A stretch of 8,714 nt of DNA, from contig DERZ01000012.1 in NCBI GenBank assembly GCA_002361155.1, positions 7,464 through 16,177 on the forward strand, in the 5' to 3' direction. A program made the translations under genes and the position numbers. The notes under the pieces were generated by a model that did not search any database, was not told the DNA's origin, and saw only the letters and a program-made list of their open reading frames with translations. Positions 1 to 6,668 of the stretch are shown here, in pieces (positions within the stretch are counted from its first letter, which is position 1; each line of letters starts with the position of its first letter). Source of the DNA: Porphyromonadaceae bacterium UBA3327. GTDB lineage: Bacteria > Bacteroidota > Bacteroidia > Bacteroidales > Muribaculaceae.

Positions 1-702
1 AAGAGCACATTCATCGACATGACCGCGATGAGTGATGTGACGGTGCTGCTGCTTACCTTCTTCATGTTGACATCCACATTCCTTTCCAAGGAACCGGCCA
101 CGGTGATCACTCCCCCCTCGGTATCTACCGAGAAGGTGCAGGAGACCAACTATGTGCAGGTACTTGTGAATCCCGAAGGGAAAGTCTGGCTTACGATGAA
201 CAACGATACTTCATCCAACTGGAGTAACGAAAAGATGCGCATAGCGCTTCTCGACAAAGTAAGCGAGATTTACAACGAGTCGCATAAGAACAAGATAAGC
301 TTCACTCCGGAGCAGAAATATGCTTTTAGCAAACTGGGTTCGTTCGGCGTGCCCCTCAACCAGATGGGCGAGTTCCTCAACCTGGCATCGCAGCCGGAAG
401 GACAGACCCAGATGGACAAGTGGCTGCAGGGCGAGGACAATAATCCAAACCACGTGACAGGAATTCCTATCACATGGAACCAGGATGAGTCGAAGCCCAC
501 AGAATTCCAGATGTGGATGAAGGCCATGCGTCAGACCGACAACACCAACCTGGCCGACAAGATCAAGGACGGTACAGGCGTGGCAATCAAGGCTGACCAG
601 AACACATCGTTCGATGTGGTCCACATGGTGATGGACAATCTGCAGACCATCCACATGAACAAGTTTACGTTATTGACCGCTCTGAAGGGCGCAGAAGAAT
701 AA
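1..702 (+). CDS. exbD: ExbD-like biopolymer transport protein, first of two (5' end outside window)
   Basis: ExbD forms the inner-membrane proton channel with ExbB and energises TonB. The frame is open from base 1 and reads K-S-T-F-I-D-M-T-A-M-S-D-V, so the ATG at 19 is internal and the real start lies upstream. The short segment before the helix matches the ExbD pattern (basic, then D-M-T-x-M-x-D). The single membrane helix spans about window residues 10-28, and Asp12 (bases 34-36) sits where ExbD keeps its essential intramembrane aspartate. The canonical ExbD periplasmic fold appears split: its first strand is near bases 160-200 (VQVLVNPEGKVWLT) and its last strand-helix-strand part near 574-690 (GVAIKADQNTSFDVV). 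Between them lie about 120 extra residues, making the protein longer than the roughly 140-residue E. coli form. The stop is 4 bp before the next exbD, which indicates one operon. Family assignment is firm; the substrate served is unknown. Confidence 0.9.
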   Translation, partial: KSTFIDMTAMSDVTVLLLTFFMLTSTFLSKEPATVITPPSVSTEKVQETNYVQVLVNPEGKVWLTMNNDTSSNWSNEKMRIALLDKVSEIYNESHKNKISFTPEQKYAFSKLGSFGVPLNQMGEFLNLASQPEGQTQMDKWLQGEDNNPNHVTGIPITWNQDESKPTEFQMWMKAMRQTDNTNLADKIKDGTGVAIKADQNTSFDVVHMVMDNLQTIHMNKFTLLTALKGAEE

Positions 703-706
703 AGAA

Positions 707-1483
707 ATGGCAGAAGTTCAACAAAATGATGGTGGGGGCAAAGGCAAAAACCACCAGAAAAAGATGCAAATCCGCGTGGATTTCACGCCGATGGTCGACA
801 TGAACATGTTGCTTATCACATTCTTCATGCTCTGTACGACAATGATCAAATCACAAACTCTGACGATAGCACTCCCGTCCAACGAGAAAGTCGACAATGT
901 GGAAAACATGTCGCAGGCTTCGGCCGATGACGCCGTTACCATCATTCTCGACGCCAAGCGCAAGACCGGCTCGTTTGAAGTGGATACTGTCAATGGAAAG
1001 ATTGTTCCGGTGATTTACTACTATTTCGGTAAACCCGGCGGAGACGCAGGTCTGGGAAACACTCCCGAGAGCGTGTCGGCTAACAACAATCTCCAGGAAT
1101 CCGAATTCCTTGGCAACGATGAGAAGTCCGGTGCCGCCCGCGGCATCCGCGCCATCATCCAGCAGCGCAACAAGGAAGTCCTTACCGAAGTCAACAAGCT
1201 GAAAGAGAAATACGCCAACGGCGGTTTCGGATCGCTCGAGACCAAAGATGGCCGCGAACAGGCTCAGGCAGCTTACGACGAGGCAGCGTCAAAGGTCAGA
1301 AAGGATGAAAATCTGAAGAAACCGATCATCATCATCAAATCCACTCCTCAGGCATCCTTCGGAAGCCTCGTGGAAGTGCTCGACGAGATGCAGATCAACT
1401 CGATTTCCAAATATCAGATCGACAACATGACCAAGGCCGATTCCACAATGGTGATCGATTACCAGAACCGTCATCATAAATAA
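707..1483 (+). CDS. exbD: ExbD-like biopolymer transport protein, second paralogue
   Basis: This is a second ExbD subunit of the Ton motor, 258 residues long. The start follows the previous stop by 4 bp, with no Shine-Dalgarno sequence. Residues 1-22 are a polar, basic cytoplasmic tail; VDFTPMVDMNMLLITFFML (24-42) is the ExbD entry motif and membrane helix, with Asp31 as the likely proton-carrying residue. Periplasmic strand one is near residues 77-83 (VTIILDA) and the C-terminal fold near 206-240 (PIIIIKSTPQASFGSLVEV). Residues of about 86-203 form an insertion rich in charged and helix-forming residues that canonical ExbD lacks. Paired exbD genes between exbB and tonB are, as far as I know, usual in Bacteroidetes. 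Sequence divergence from the first copy suggests different jobs within one complex, which is an inference. Confidence 0.92.
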   Translation: MAEVQQNDGGGKGKNHQKKMQIRVDFTPMVDMNMLLITFFMLCTTMIKSQTLTIALPSNEKVDNVENMSQASADDAVTIILDAKRKTGSFEVDTVNGKIVPVIYYYFGKPGGDAGLGNTPESVSANNNLQESEFLGNDEKSGAARGIRAIIQQRNKEVLTEVNKLKEKYANGGFGSLETKDGREQAQAAYDEAASKVRKDENLKKPIIIIKSTPQASFGSLVEVLDEMQINSISKYQIDNMTKADSTMVIDYQNRHHK

Positions 1484-1519
1484 TGTTAGATTTATTAATC
1501 TTTAAAAGCAGAAATCACA

Positions 1520-2386
1520 ATGGCTAAGAAAAGTGTAGATCTGACATCACAGGAATGGCGAAATCTTGTATTCGCCGGAAAGAATCAGGACTTCGGTGCC
1601 TATCAGCTCCGCAAGCAGAGCGACAAGCGTCACAACATGGCGTTCCTCTACATGCTCATGGGTCTGGTGGTGATATTCATACTCATTATCGCACTCAGCA
1701 AATACTCCGACTATCGTGCCGAGCAGGATGCCATAGCTCTTCAGGAACAACGCGAGAAGATGATGGCGGCCCAGATCACTCAGGAAGAGGAAGTGCAGGA
1801 AGAGCCCGAAGTTGAAGAACAGAAATTCGAACAGCCCGAGATAGAGGTGCCCGAAGAGGTGCTCGCCACCGTACAGGTAACCCAGATCGCCATCGTCGAC
1901 GCCGACCAGGTGAAGAACGAGGTGATGGACATGGATGCCCAGAAAGAGGACAACACCGCCCGCGGTGTCGTAACTCAGGAAGGTAGCGACGACGCCGATA
2001 AGTTCAAGGCTGTGCAGGAGCAGGTAGTGGTCAAGGAGCCCGAGCCTGAGAAGCCCAAGGAGGAGGAAATCTTCGTTGCGGTGGAACAGCAGGCTGAATT
2101 CCCCGGAGGCCAGACCGCTCTTATGAAATGGCTCAGCAACAACGTCCGCTATCCGGAATCTGCACAGCAGAACGACATCCAGGGTCGCGTGGTTGTAAGA
2201 TTCGTGGTCGAGAAAGATGGCTCCATCGGAGCCGCGACAATTGTCAAAGGTGTCGACAAAGACCTTGACCGCGAAGCTCTGCGGGTAGTGAAGAAGATGC
2301 CCAGATGGCAGCCCGGTAAGAACAACGGTGTCGCCGTACGAAGCTACTTCAACCTCCCCGTGGTGTTCAAACTCCAGAATCAGTAA
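1520..2386 (+). CDS. tonB: TonB family energy transducer
   Basis: TonB spans the periplasm and passes ExbB/ExbD energy to TonB-dependent outer-membrane transporters such as SusC-like proteins. The product has 288 residues. Residues 7-38 (DLTSQEWRNLVF, then FGAYQLRK) match the N-terminal cytoplasmic segment typical of Bacteroidetes TonB. One membrane helix covers about 40-61. Residues 86-112 are very acidic (runs of Glu with Pro, e.g. EEEVQEEPEVEEQ), and a second Pro/Glu/Lys stretch (KEPEPEKPKEEE) lies at 172-183, together forming the periplasmic linker. Residues 194-286 are the TonB C-terminal domain, starting FPGG, with the conserved Tyr-Pro pair at 211-212, GRVVVRFVVEKDGS at 222-235 and the final strand SYFNLPVVFKL. 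It lies 36 bp after exbD and is followed by a terminator, so it closes the operon. The linker is acidic rather than the Pro/Lys repeat of E. coli TonB. Confidence 0.95.
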   Translation: MAKKSVDLTSQEWRNLVFAGKNQDFGAYQLRKQSDKRHNMAFLYMLMGLVVIFILIIALSKYSDYRAEQDAIALQEQREKMMAAQITQEEEVQEEPEVEEQKFEQPEIEVPEEVLATVQVTQIAIVDADQVKNEVMDMDAQKEDNTARGVVTQEGSDDADKFKAVQEQVVVKEPEPEKPKEEEIFVAVEQQAEFPGGQTALMKWLSNNVRYPESAQQNDIQGRVVVRFVVEKDGSIGAATIVKGVDKDLDREALRVVKKMPRWQPGKNNGVAVRSYFNLPVVFKLQNQ

Positions 2387-2405
2387 TGATGAGATTCCAA
2401 TATCG

Positions 2406-2442
2406 AAAGGGGGCAGCTTACAAAGGCTGCCCTTTTTCTTTT
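2406..2442 (+). terminator. Rho-independent terminator after tonB
   Basis: A 7-bp GC-rich stem GGGCAGC (2411-2417) / GCTGCCC (2426-2432) with an 8-nt loop is followed by a T-rich tract (TTTTTCTTTTTT). Three A residues at 2406-2408 oppose the T tract, so it may work for both strands. It lies 20 bp after the tonB stop and ends the exbD-exbD-tonB transcript. Confidence 0.92.
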
Positions 2443-2469
2443 TTATTTCAGACCCTTTCTGTAATTTTG
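2439..2469 (+). promoter_or_regulatory. Bacteroidetes-type promoter for the 2629 gene and probably the 2884 gene
   Basis: TAATTTTG at 2462-2469 fits the -7 consensus TAnnTTTG exactly. The -33 position, 19 bp upstream, reads TTTT (2439-2442), one base off TTTG, and sits in the T tract of the tonB terminator. Predicted start is near 2475, giving a leader of about 150 nt before the ATG at 2629. Confidence 0.6.
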
Positions 2470-2536
2470 CACTGTCGTTTCGTTTCGGAGCCTGAACTCT
2501 GAACATAGCGTGACATGAATTGTTAAATTTACATAA

Positions 2537-2581
2537 GGACGGATCAGACGGATCAGACCGGATTTTTTACTTTCAATCCGG
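2537..2581 (+). repeat. Short tandem repeat and hairpin in the leader of the 2629 gene
   Basis: GGATCAGAC occurs twice head to tail (2541-2549, 2550-2558), preceded by a partial unit GGAC. It runs straight into a perfect 7-bp inverted repeat CCGGATT (2558-2564) / AATCCGG (2575-2581) with a 10-nt loop. It lies inside the predicted 5' leader, so it could fold in RNA or bind a protein. No T tract follows, so it is not a terminator. Confidence 0.5.
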
Positions 2582-2628
2582 AAAAGACGATTCTGAGAAC
2601 CGACCGGTAACCCTTAAATATCAAAGTT

Positions 2629-2835
2629 ATGACTGGTAATGAAAACAATGGCACTCCCAAGGGAGGACGCCTCGCATTCGGAATTCTGATGGTGATCGTA
2701 TATCTCTGTGTGGGACTTCTCTTTATCTTCGACATCTTCAGAATCGACAACAACGCAATCTCCTATACAGTCGGCGGAATCCTGATAGTCTATGGAATCT
2801 GGCGCGGATACCGCCTCTACCGAGGCTGGAACTGA
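2629..2835 (+). CDS. Small membrane protein with two predicted helices, unknown function
   Basis: This encodes a 68-residue protein with no function I recognise. After a polar, Asn/Gly-rich N-terminus (residues 1-14) there are two hydrophobic segments, about 15-37 (starting LAFGILMVIVYLCV) and about 46-61 (YTVGGILIVYGIW). They are separated by a short polar turn (RIDNNAIS), and the end is basic and aromatic (RGYRLYRGWN). This predicts an inner-membrane hairpin with both ends probably cytoplasmic. The ATG is preceded by an A/T-rich leader, as expected for the group. The gene begins a transcript that probably continues 48 bp later into the PstS-like lipoprotein gene, since no terminator lies between. 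My impression is that similar small proteins occur at this position beside tonB in relatives, but I cannot verify that here. Confidence 0.72.
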   Translation: MTGNENNGTPKGGRLAFGILMVIVYLCVGLLFIFDIFRIDNNAISYTVGGILIVYGIWRGYRLYRGWN

Positions 2836-2883
2836 AGTCACAGCAGGAGGGCATCAAACCATATCTTATAAATCCAAGCAGAA

Positions 2884-3888
2884 GTGAAAACATATATCAA
2901 GACCATATTGCTGATCTCCGCGCTGATCTTGCCGGGGGCTGTCTCCTGCACAAAGGTGAAACGCGGGGAATATGCCAAAGGAAGCGCCACCATTTTTTGT
3001 GACGACGGTTTCCGCAACGCAATCCAGGAGGAAATAGAGGTATTCGAATACAGCTACCCCGGCTCTTCAATCATACCCTTCTTTGTGAGCGAGCAGGAAG
3101 CCATCGACACAATGCTCACCGACAACACCCAGGCCATCGTGATCACCCGCGAATTCACCAAAGAGGAACGTGAGTACATGAAGAGCAAATACAAACGGGT
3201 GGTGCGCCAGCATTGCATAGCAATCGACGCCGTGGCTCTGATAACCAACAGGGACAATAATGTAACCTCTTTGAGCGTCAACGAAATCAAAGAGATTCTC
3301 AACGGAAGGATCACCAGATGGAGCCAGCTTGCAGGCAACGACACCACCTCCATAAAGCTTGTATTCGACAATGTCGGGTCTTCTACCGTCAGCTACATGC
3401 GCGACAGATTTCTGCCTCAGGGCAAAAAGATATCAGACAATCCCAATGCCTACGCCCAGAAAGACAACGCCTCGGTATTCGACATCGTGAAGAAAGACCG
3501 TGACGCCCTCGGCATAATCAGCGTGAGCTGGCTTGGCCATGACCTCAGTGATGCCAGGAAAGTGCCGGTGGACCAGCGATATAAAGACTATCAGAACCAG
3601 AACGACACAATCGCCACCGAACTCACGACTCAGGTGAATGTGGTGAAAGTAAGCAATCCGACCGAAGAAAATGATTTCAACCCTGTCGCTTACAAGCCTT
3701 ATCAGGCCTACATCAATTCGGGTGAATATCCATTGTTCAGAAAGGTCTACATGGTCTCTACGGCACCCAACTCCACTGTGCTGCATTCCTTCTACGCGTT
3801 CGTCACCGGATTCGCCGGTCAGAAAATCCTGATGAAGACAGGAATACTTCCGTACAACAGCCACGCAAGAGTGGTGGAACTGAAATGA
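2884..3888 (+). CDS. PstS-like periplasmic substrate-binding lipoprotein
   Basis: The 334-residue product resembles the PBP-like domain of phosphate-binding PstS proteins. It starts with GTG; an in-frame TAA at 2869-2871 excludes an upstream start. Residues 1-21 are a signal sequence ending GAVS before Cys22, a lipobox, so it should be a lipoprotein held at a membrane facing the periplasm. Features shared with the family are an early ligand loop (GSATIFCDD, 33-41), ITREFTKEE (86-94), the region NEIKEILNGRITRWSQL (about 133-149), GSSTVSYMRDRFLP (about 165-178, like the PstS phosphate-binding loop), and a late segment predicting IISVSWLG. No pstCAB transporter genes are visible nearby, so it may be an orphan binding protein used for sensing or in partnership with the adjacent Ton system; both are inference. 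The ligand may be phosphate or another anion. Confidence 0.82.
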   Translation: MKTYIKTILLISALILPGAVSCTKVKRGEYAKGSATIFCDDGFRNAIQEEIEVFEYSYPGSSIIPFFVSEQEAIDTMLTDNTQAIVITREFTKEEREYMKSKYKRVVRQHCIAIDAVALITNRDNNVTSLSVNEIKEILNGRITRWSQLAGNDTTSIKLVFDNVGSSTVSYMRDRFLPQGKKISDNPNAYAQKDNASVFDIVKKDRDALGIISVSWLGHDLSDARKVPVDQRYKDYQNQNDTIATELTTQVNVVKVSNPTEENDFNPVAYKPYQAYINSGEYPLFRKVYMVSTAPNSTVLHSFYAFVTGFAGQKILMKTGILPYNSHARVVELK

Positions 3889-3948
3889 CATCCTGATACG
3901 TCGAAGTCTGTCACGCCATTATTTTCGTAACATGGATGCCAAAGGTAA

Positions 3949-3969
3949 AAATATGGCAATTCCATATTT
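3949..3969 (+). other. Small A/T-rich hairpin after the PstS-like gene
   Basis: An 8-bp perfect inverted repeat AAATATGG (3949-3956) / CCATATTT (3962-3969) with a 5-nt loop lies about 60 bp after the stop codon. The T tract is short (three T), so it would be a weak terminator at best. The rest of 3889-4023 shows nothing else I can name. Confidence 0.35.
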
Positions 3970-4023
3970 CCGATACAATTTATAAGCAGTTGGCACGTAA
4001 AATATATTAGGATAATAATCGAA

Positions 4024-4210
4024 ATAAGTGGCATTAAAAAATTAGTTAATGCTGTTTCGGATGGATTTTGGAGCAATTTTGCCAAGTAGAAGAAGGAGTG
4101 ATGCGAGCATCATGACTGATGAGACTTGGGCAAAATTGCCCAAAAGACACCGAAAGAGCATTAACGAAAAAATCCACTTATACGTTAACTAATTTTTAAA
4201 TGACACTTAT
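4024..4210. mobile_element. Nested inverted-repeat element, MITE-like, no coding capacity
   Basis: The ends form a 26-bp inverted repeat: 4024-4049 (begins ATAAGTGGCATT) and 4185-4210 (ends ATGACACTTAT) agree at 24 of 26 positions. Inside is a second inverted repeat of about 41 bp, 4046-4087 against 4124-4164, imperfect but sharing TTAATGCT, TTTCGG, TTTTGG, CAATTTTGCC and AAGT blocks. The right half carries 20 extra bases (4165-4184) that include CCACTTAT, an inverted copy of the left tip. The centre holds a tight hairpin TGATGC/GCATCA (4099-4112). Flanks AATCGAA (4017-4023) and AATTGAA (4211-4217) match at 6 of 7 and could be a decayed target duplication. It ends 24 bp before the TPR gene, so it may supply promoter or leader sequence. 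It may instead be a structured regulatory RNA or REP-type palindrome; the symmetry is certain, the class is not. Confidence 0.6.
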
Positions 4211-4234
4211 AATTGAAAATATAACATATAATAT

Positions 4235-5869
4235 ATGAAACTCAAGGGAATTTTTACACTATTTCTTGCCGGAGCCGCGCTGACGTCCACGGCACAGACC
4301 CATGTGGAGGGTGCGGAATATTTCAAAGCCGACCAGTTTGAAAATGCCAAGGACCTGCTCCTCAGGAGTCTGAACAATCCTGGCACCGACAAGGCGATAA
4401 CCGACTATTACCTCGGTCTGATCGCTCTTCAGGAGAACAACGAGGCCGACGCCAGGAAGTATTTTTCCGACGGTGTGGCCGCAAACCCCGAATATGCCTA
4501 CAACTACGTGGGGGAAGGATTGCTGCTCCTCCGCGCAGACGACCTGAAAGGTGCTGAAGCTAAATTCAAAGAGGCCGACAAGCTGTCGAAGAAAGATCCG
4601 GCGCTCCAGATTGCAGTGGCACGTGCGTACGACACTGTCGATCCCGTTAAATATGAGAAGCAGATAGCAAAATATGTGGAGAAGGCAAGAAGGTTCGACA
4701 TGCAGGATCCTGCCATCTACGTGTTCGAGGGCGACCAGCTCCGCGAGAAAAAAGACTGGGGAGGCGCTGCCGCCAAATATGAGATGGCCGCGAACTACGA
4801 CAAGAACGCCACCGAGGCCTACGTGAAGTATGCCAACCTCTTCACGATGGTAAATCCCGATTACGCCATCAAGATGCTCTCCAACCTGCTTGCAAATACT
4901 CCGGACTCGGCTCTGGGACAGCGAGAGCTCGCCAACGCGTATTACAATAACAAGGACTTCAAGTCCGCGGCGGCCGAGTATGGCAAATATGTCCAGAATC
5001 CAAGCCACTTCAAGAAGGATGAGGACCGATATGCATTTCTCCTCTTCTACGGCAACGACTATAAGAAAGGTTATGACTACTCCACTGCGCTTCTTAAAGA
5101 GAATCCATCGAACTTCACGGCTCAGCGCTATCAGTTCATGAACGCCGCCCAGCTTCCGGAGATGAAGGATGCTCTGGCCGGAATGGCCGACAAACTCTAT
5201 GCCGCGCACGTAGCCAACCCCGCGCAGAACAAATTCGCGCCCATCGATTACATCCTCATCGCCCAGGAGTACAACACGGCAGACCGTCCTGACGAGGCTC
5301 AGAAAATCCTTGAAAAGGCTATTCAGGAAGATCCCAAAAATCCGGCATTCTACAAGGAACTTGCCATGACCTACGTGGAAGGGAACAATCTTACGAAAGC
5401 CACAGAGGCATACGAAGGCTATCTCGCCAACTCCGACGAACCCGGATACAATGACTTTATCCAGCAGGCCACGTTTGCATTCTACGCAGGTGTGGAGAAC
5501 AAGACAAAGGATACAGCCGCAGCCGAGAAATTCTACGGAATCGCCAAGGATTATGCATCGAAAGCGGCAGCTATCCTTCCCGACAACTACAAGCCCGTGA
5601 AGTTCGACGGCGACATCGCACTCCAGAAAGCGGCCGAGGCCGACGTGGCATCAGCAGCTGTCCCCTACTATCAGAAAGCCATTGACCTTCTCGAGGCGAG
5701 CCCAAACCGCGACCGCTACGCAACCGACGCCAAGACCATGTACAACTACATGGGCAACTATTATCTCGACCAGAAGGACGTGGCCAAGGCCAAAGAGTAT
5801 TTTGTAAAATATCTTCAGCTTGACCCCAACAACGAAGATTACCGCAAATTCGTTGAATCCCTGAAATAA
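4235..5869 (+). CDS. Secreted tetratricopeptide-repeat protein
   Basis: The 544-residue product starts with a signal peptide (MKLKGIFTLFLAGAALTSTA, cleavage probably near Ala20-Gln21), so it acts in the periplasm or at the cell envelope. The rest is almost all helical TPR units of about 34 residues. Clear ones begin near residues 27 (AEYFKADQFENAKDLL), 60 (YYLGLIALQENNEADARKYF), 95, 160, 230 (ELANAYYNNKDFKSAAAEY), 342 (AQEYNTADRPDEAQKIL), 374 (ELAMTYVEGNNLTKATEAY) and 510 (YNYMGNYYLDQKDVAKAKEYF, ending LQLDPNN). TPR arrays bind peptides or proteins, so a scaffold or chaperone role is likely, but no partner can be read from the sequence. It follows the Ton/PstS cluster, separated by the inverted-repeat element, and is probably transcribed on its own because of the gap and the strong terminator behind it. 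TATAATTG at 4208-4215 is a poor match to the -7 box. Confidence 0.9.
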   Translation: MKLKGIFTLFLAGAALTSTAQTHVEGAEYFKADQFENAKDLLLRSLNNPGTDKAITDYYLGLIALQENNEADARKYFSDGVAANPEYAYNYVGEGLLLLRADDLKGAEAKFKEADKLSKKDPALQIAVARAYDTVDPVKYEKQIAKYVEKARRFDMQDPAIYVFEGDQLREKKDWGGAAAKYEMAANYDKNATEAYVKYANLFTMVNPDYAIKMLSNLLANTPDSALGQRELANAYYNNKDFKSAAAEYGKYVQNPSHFKKDEDRYAFLLFYGNDYKKGYDYSTALLKENPSNFTAQRYQFMNAAQLPEMKDALAGMADKLYAAHVANPAQNKFAPIDYILIAQEYNTADRPDEAQKILEKAIQEDPKNPAFYKELAMTYVEGNNLTKATEAYEGYLANSDEPGYNDFIQQATFAFYAGVENKTKDTAAAEKFYGIAKDYASKAAAILPDNYKPVKFDGDIALQKAAEADVASAAVPYYQKAIDLLEASPNRDRYATDAKTMYNYMGNYYLDQKDVAKAKEYFVKYLQLDPNNEDYRKFVESLK

Positions 5870-5923
5870 GATTCACCACGATACTCCGGCATCGAGAGAA
5901 GCACTGCAGATAATTTTACTCAA

Positions 5924-5972
5924 AAAATAATATTTCGGGTACCGCCTATAGCCGTGCCCGAAATATTATTTT
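5924..5972 (+). terminator. Long perfect hairpin terminator after the TPR gene
   Basis: A 16-bp perfect stem, 5924-5939 (AAAATAATATTTCGGG) with 5957-5972 (its exact reverse complement), is extended inward by T-G, A-T and C-G pairs around an 11-nt loop. The 3' arm ends in TTTT and the 5' arm starts with an A run, so it can stop transcription from both directions. Confidence 0.88.
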
Positions 5973-6001
5973 GGAATATACAAAACCTCGCCCTATCTTT
6001 G
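5970..6001 (+). promoter_or_regulatory. Bacteroidetes-type promoter for the 6035 gene
   Basis: TTTG at 5970-5973 and TATCTTTG at 5994-6001 match the -33 and -7 boxes exactly with a 20-bp spacer. Predicted start is near 6008, leaving a leader of about 27 nt that is A-rich and lacks a Shine-Dalgarno sequence. The -33 box overlaps the end of the terminator hairpin. Confidence 0.82.
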
Positions 6002-6034
6002 CATTGTGAAATCAACCCAAAAATCCAATAAAAA

Positions 6035-6439
6035 ATGATTAGAAAGAATCAATTGAGAAAGGCCTTCGCGACGGCAGCCGTCGCATTCTCGAGCATTGCT
6101 TTGACCACACCCGCGTATGCGTGGGAGTACAATCCGGACAAAAACACCGGCAATCCCATAGGTAATCCTGTGCCGATTCCTGCCGGACGACCCAAGGCTC
6201 CCGGCATTTTCGATGTGTACGCCGAGGTCAAGGGCGGCATACTCACCGTGCAGTTCGTGCGCCCCGCAGGCGTATGCGATATGACCGTCACATCAGCTTC
6301 CGACCCGGTGGGTAAGACCTACACCTTCCCCTCGGAAGCACAGTTCTCGACAACCGTCGACACCACCGACCCCGAACTCACCCTCGAAATTGTCACAGAG
6401 GAAGGCACATCCTATATCGGCAACATACCGATAGAGTAA
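6035..6439 (+). CDS. Small secreted beta-rich protein, possibly DUF3244-like
   Basis: The 134-residue product has a basic N-terminus (MIRKNQLRK) and a hydrophobic stretch ending PAYA, so signal peptidase I should cut after Ala29, leaving WEYNPDKN. Residues of about 30-55 are Pro/Gly/Asn rich and likely unstructured. The rest alternates like a small beta sandwich: GGILTVQFVRP, CDMTVTSA, GKTYTFPS, LTLEIVTEEGTSYIGNIPIE. The order of strands and the closing YIGNIPI resemble the short secreted DUF3244-type proteins of Bacteroidetes, but that link is by eye only. It has its own promoter and terminator and is monocistronic. A single cysteine (in GVCDMTV) is not expected to form an internal disulfide. 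Function is unknown. Confidence 0.78.
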   Translation: MIRKNQLRKAFATAAVAFSSIALTTPAYAWEYNPDKNTGNPIGNPVPIPAGRPKAPGIFDVYAEVKGGILTVQFVRPAGVCDMTVTSASDPVGKTYTFPSEAQFSTTVDTTDPELTLEIVTEEGTSYIGNIPIE

Positions 6440-6530
6440 AATCTCCAAATAACTCTCTCCCGCGCGAAAATCAAGACTATTTTTACGCATCGGTTGTATC
6501 TGATTTTTGGCAACACCAAAATAACCACAA

Positions 6531-6568
6531 AGGGCTGATTCCTGCAAATGGAATCAGCCTTAATTTTT
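6531..6568 (+). terminator. Rho-independent terminator after the 6035 gene
   Basis: A 10-bp perfect stem GGCTGATTCC (6533-6542) / GGAATCAGCC (6550-6559) with a 7-nt loop is followed by TTAATTTTT. It lies about 90 bp after the stop codon. Confidence 0.9.
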
Positions 6569-6668
6569 CAGTCCCTCAAAAAATTTAGCTTAAAGCAATA
6601 ATTCCTTGTCATTCCGCAATCAAATCGCCTAAAAAAATCAGTTATACAACTGATGAATTCTGTCTCTG

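Noticed and set aside
19..702. ATG at 19 as the start of the first ExbD.
   Set aside because: The frame is open to base 1 and the ExbD motif and helix entry already begin before it; the true start is outside the window.
1547..2506. A 319-codon open frame antisense to tonB.
   Set aside because: It lies opposite a certain TonB coding region and its His/Leu-rich translation has no domain; it reflects codon bias of the sense gene.
3939..3946. Minus-strand TACCTTTG resembling a -7 box.
   Set aside because: No TTTG lies at the required distance, and no minus-strand gene exists to be served.
3819..4085. Antisense 88-codon frame reaching into the inverted-repeat element.
   Set aside because: It overlaps the end of the PstS-like gene and the palindrome, and its sequence is what the repeat gives in translation; no sign of a real gene.
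4046..4164. Possible hammerhead ribozyme: CTGATGA at 4116-4122, CGAAA at 4151-4155, and GTTAATGCT/AGCATTAAC as helix III next to a GTT triplet.
   Set aside because: Helix I next to the core would have only about three pairs and helix II only one contiguous pair, while the long inverted repeat pairs the same bases (TTTCGG with CCGAAA) much better. The match is probably chance.
4259..5209. A 316-codon open frame antisense to the TPR gene.
   Set aside because: It is the complement of well-formed TPR repeats and shows no protein-like pattern of its own.
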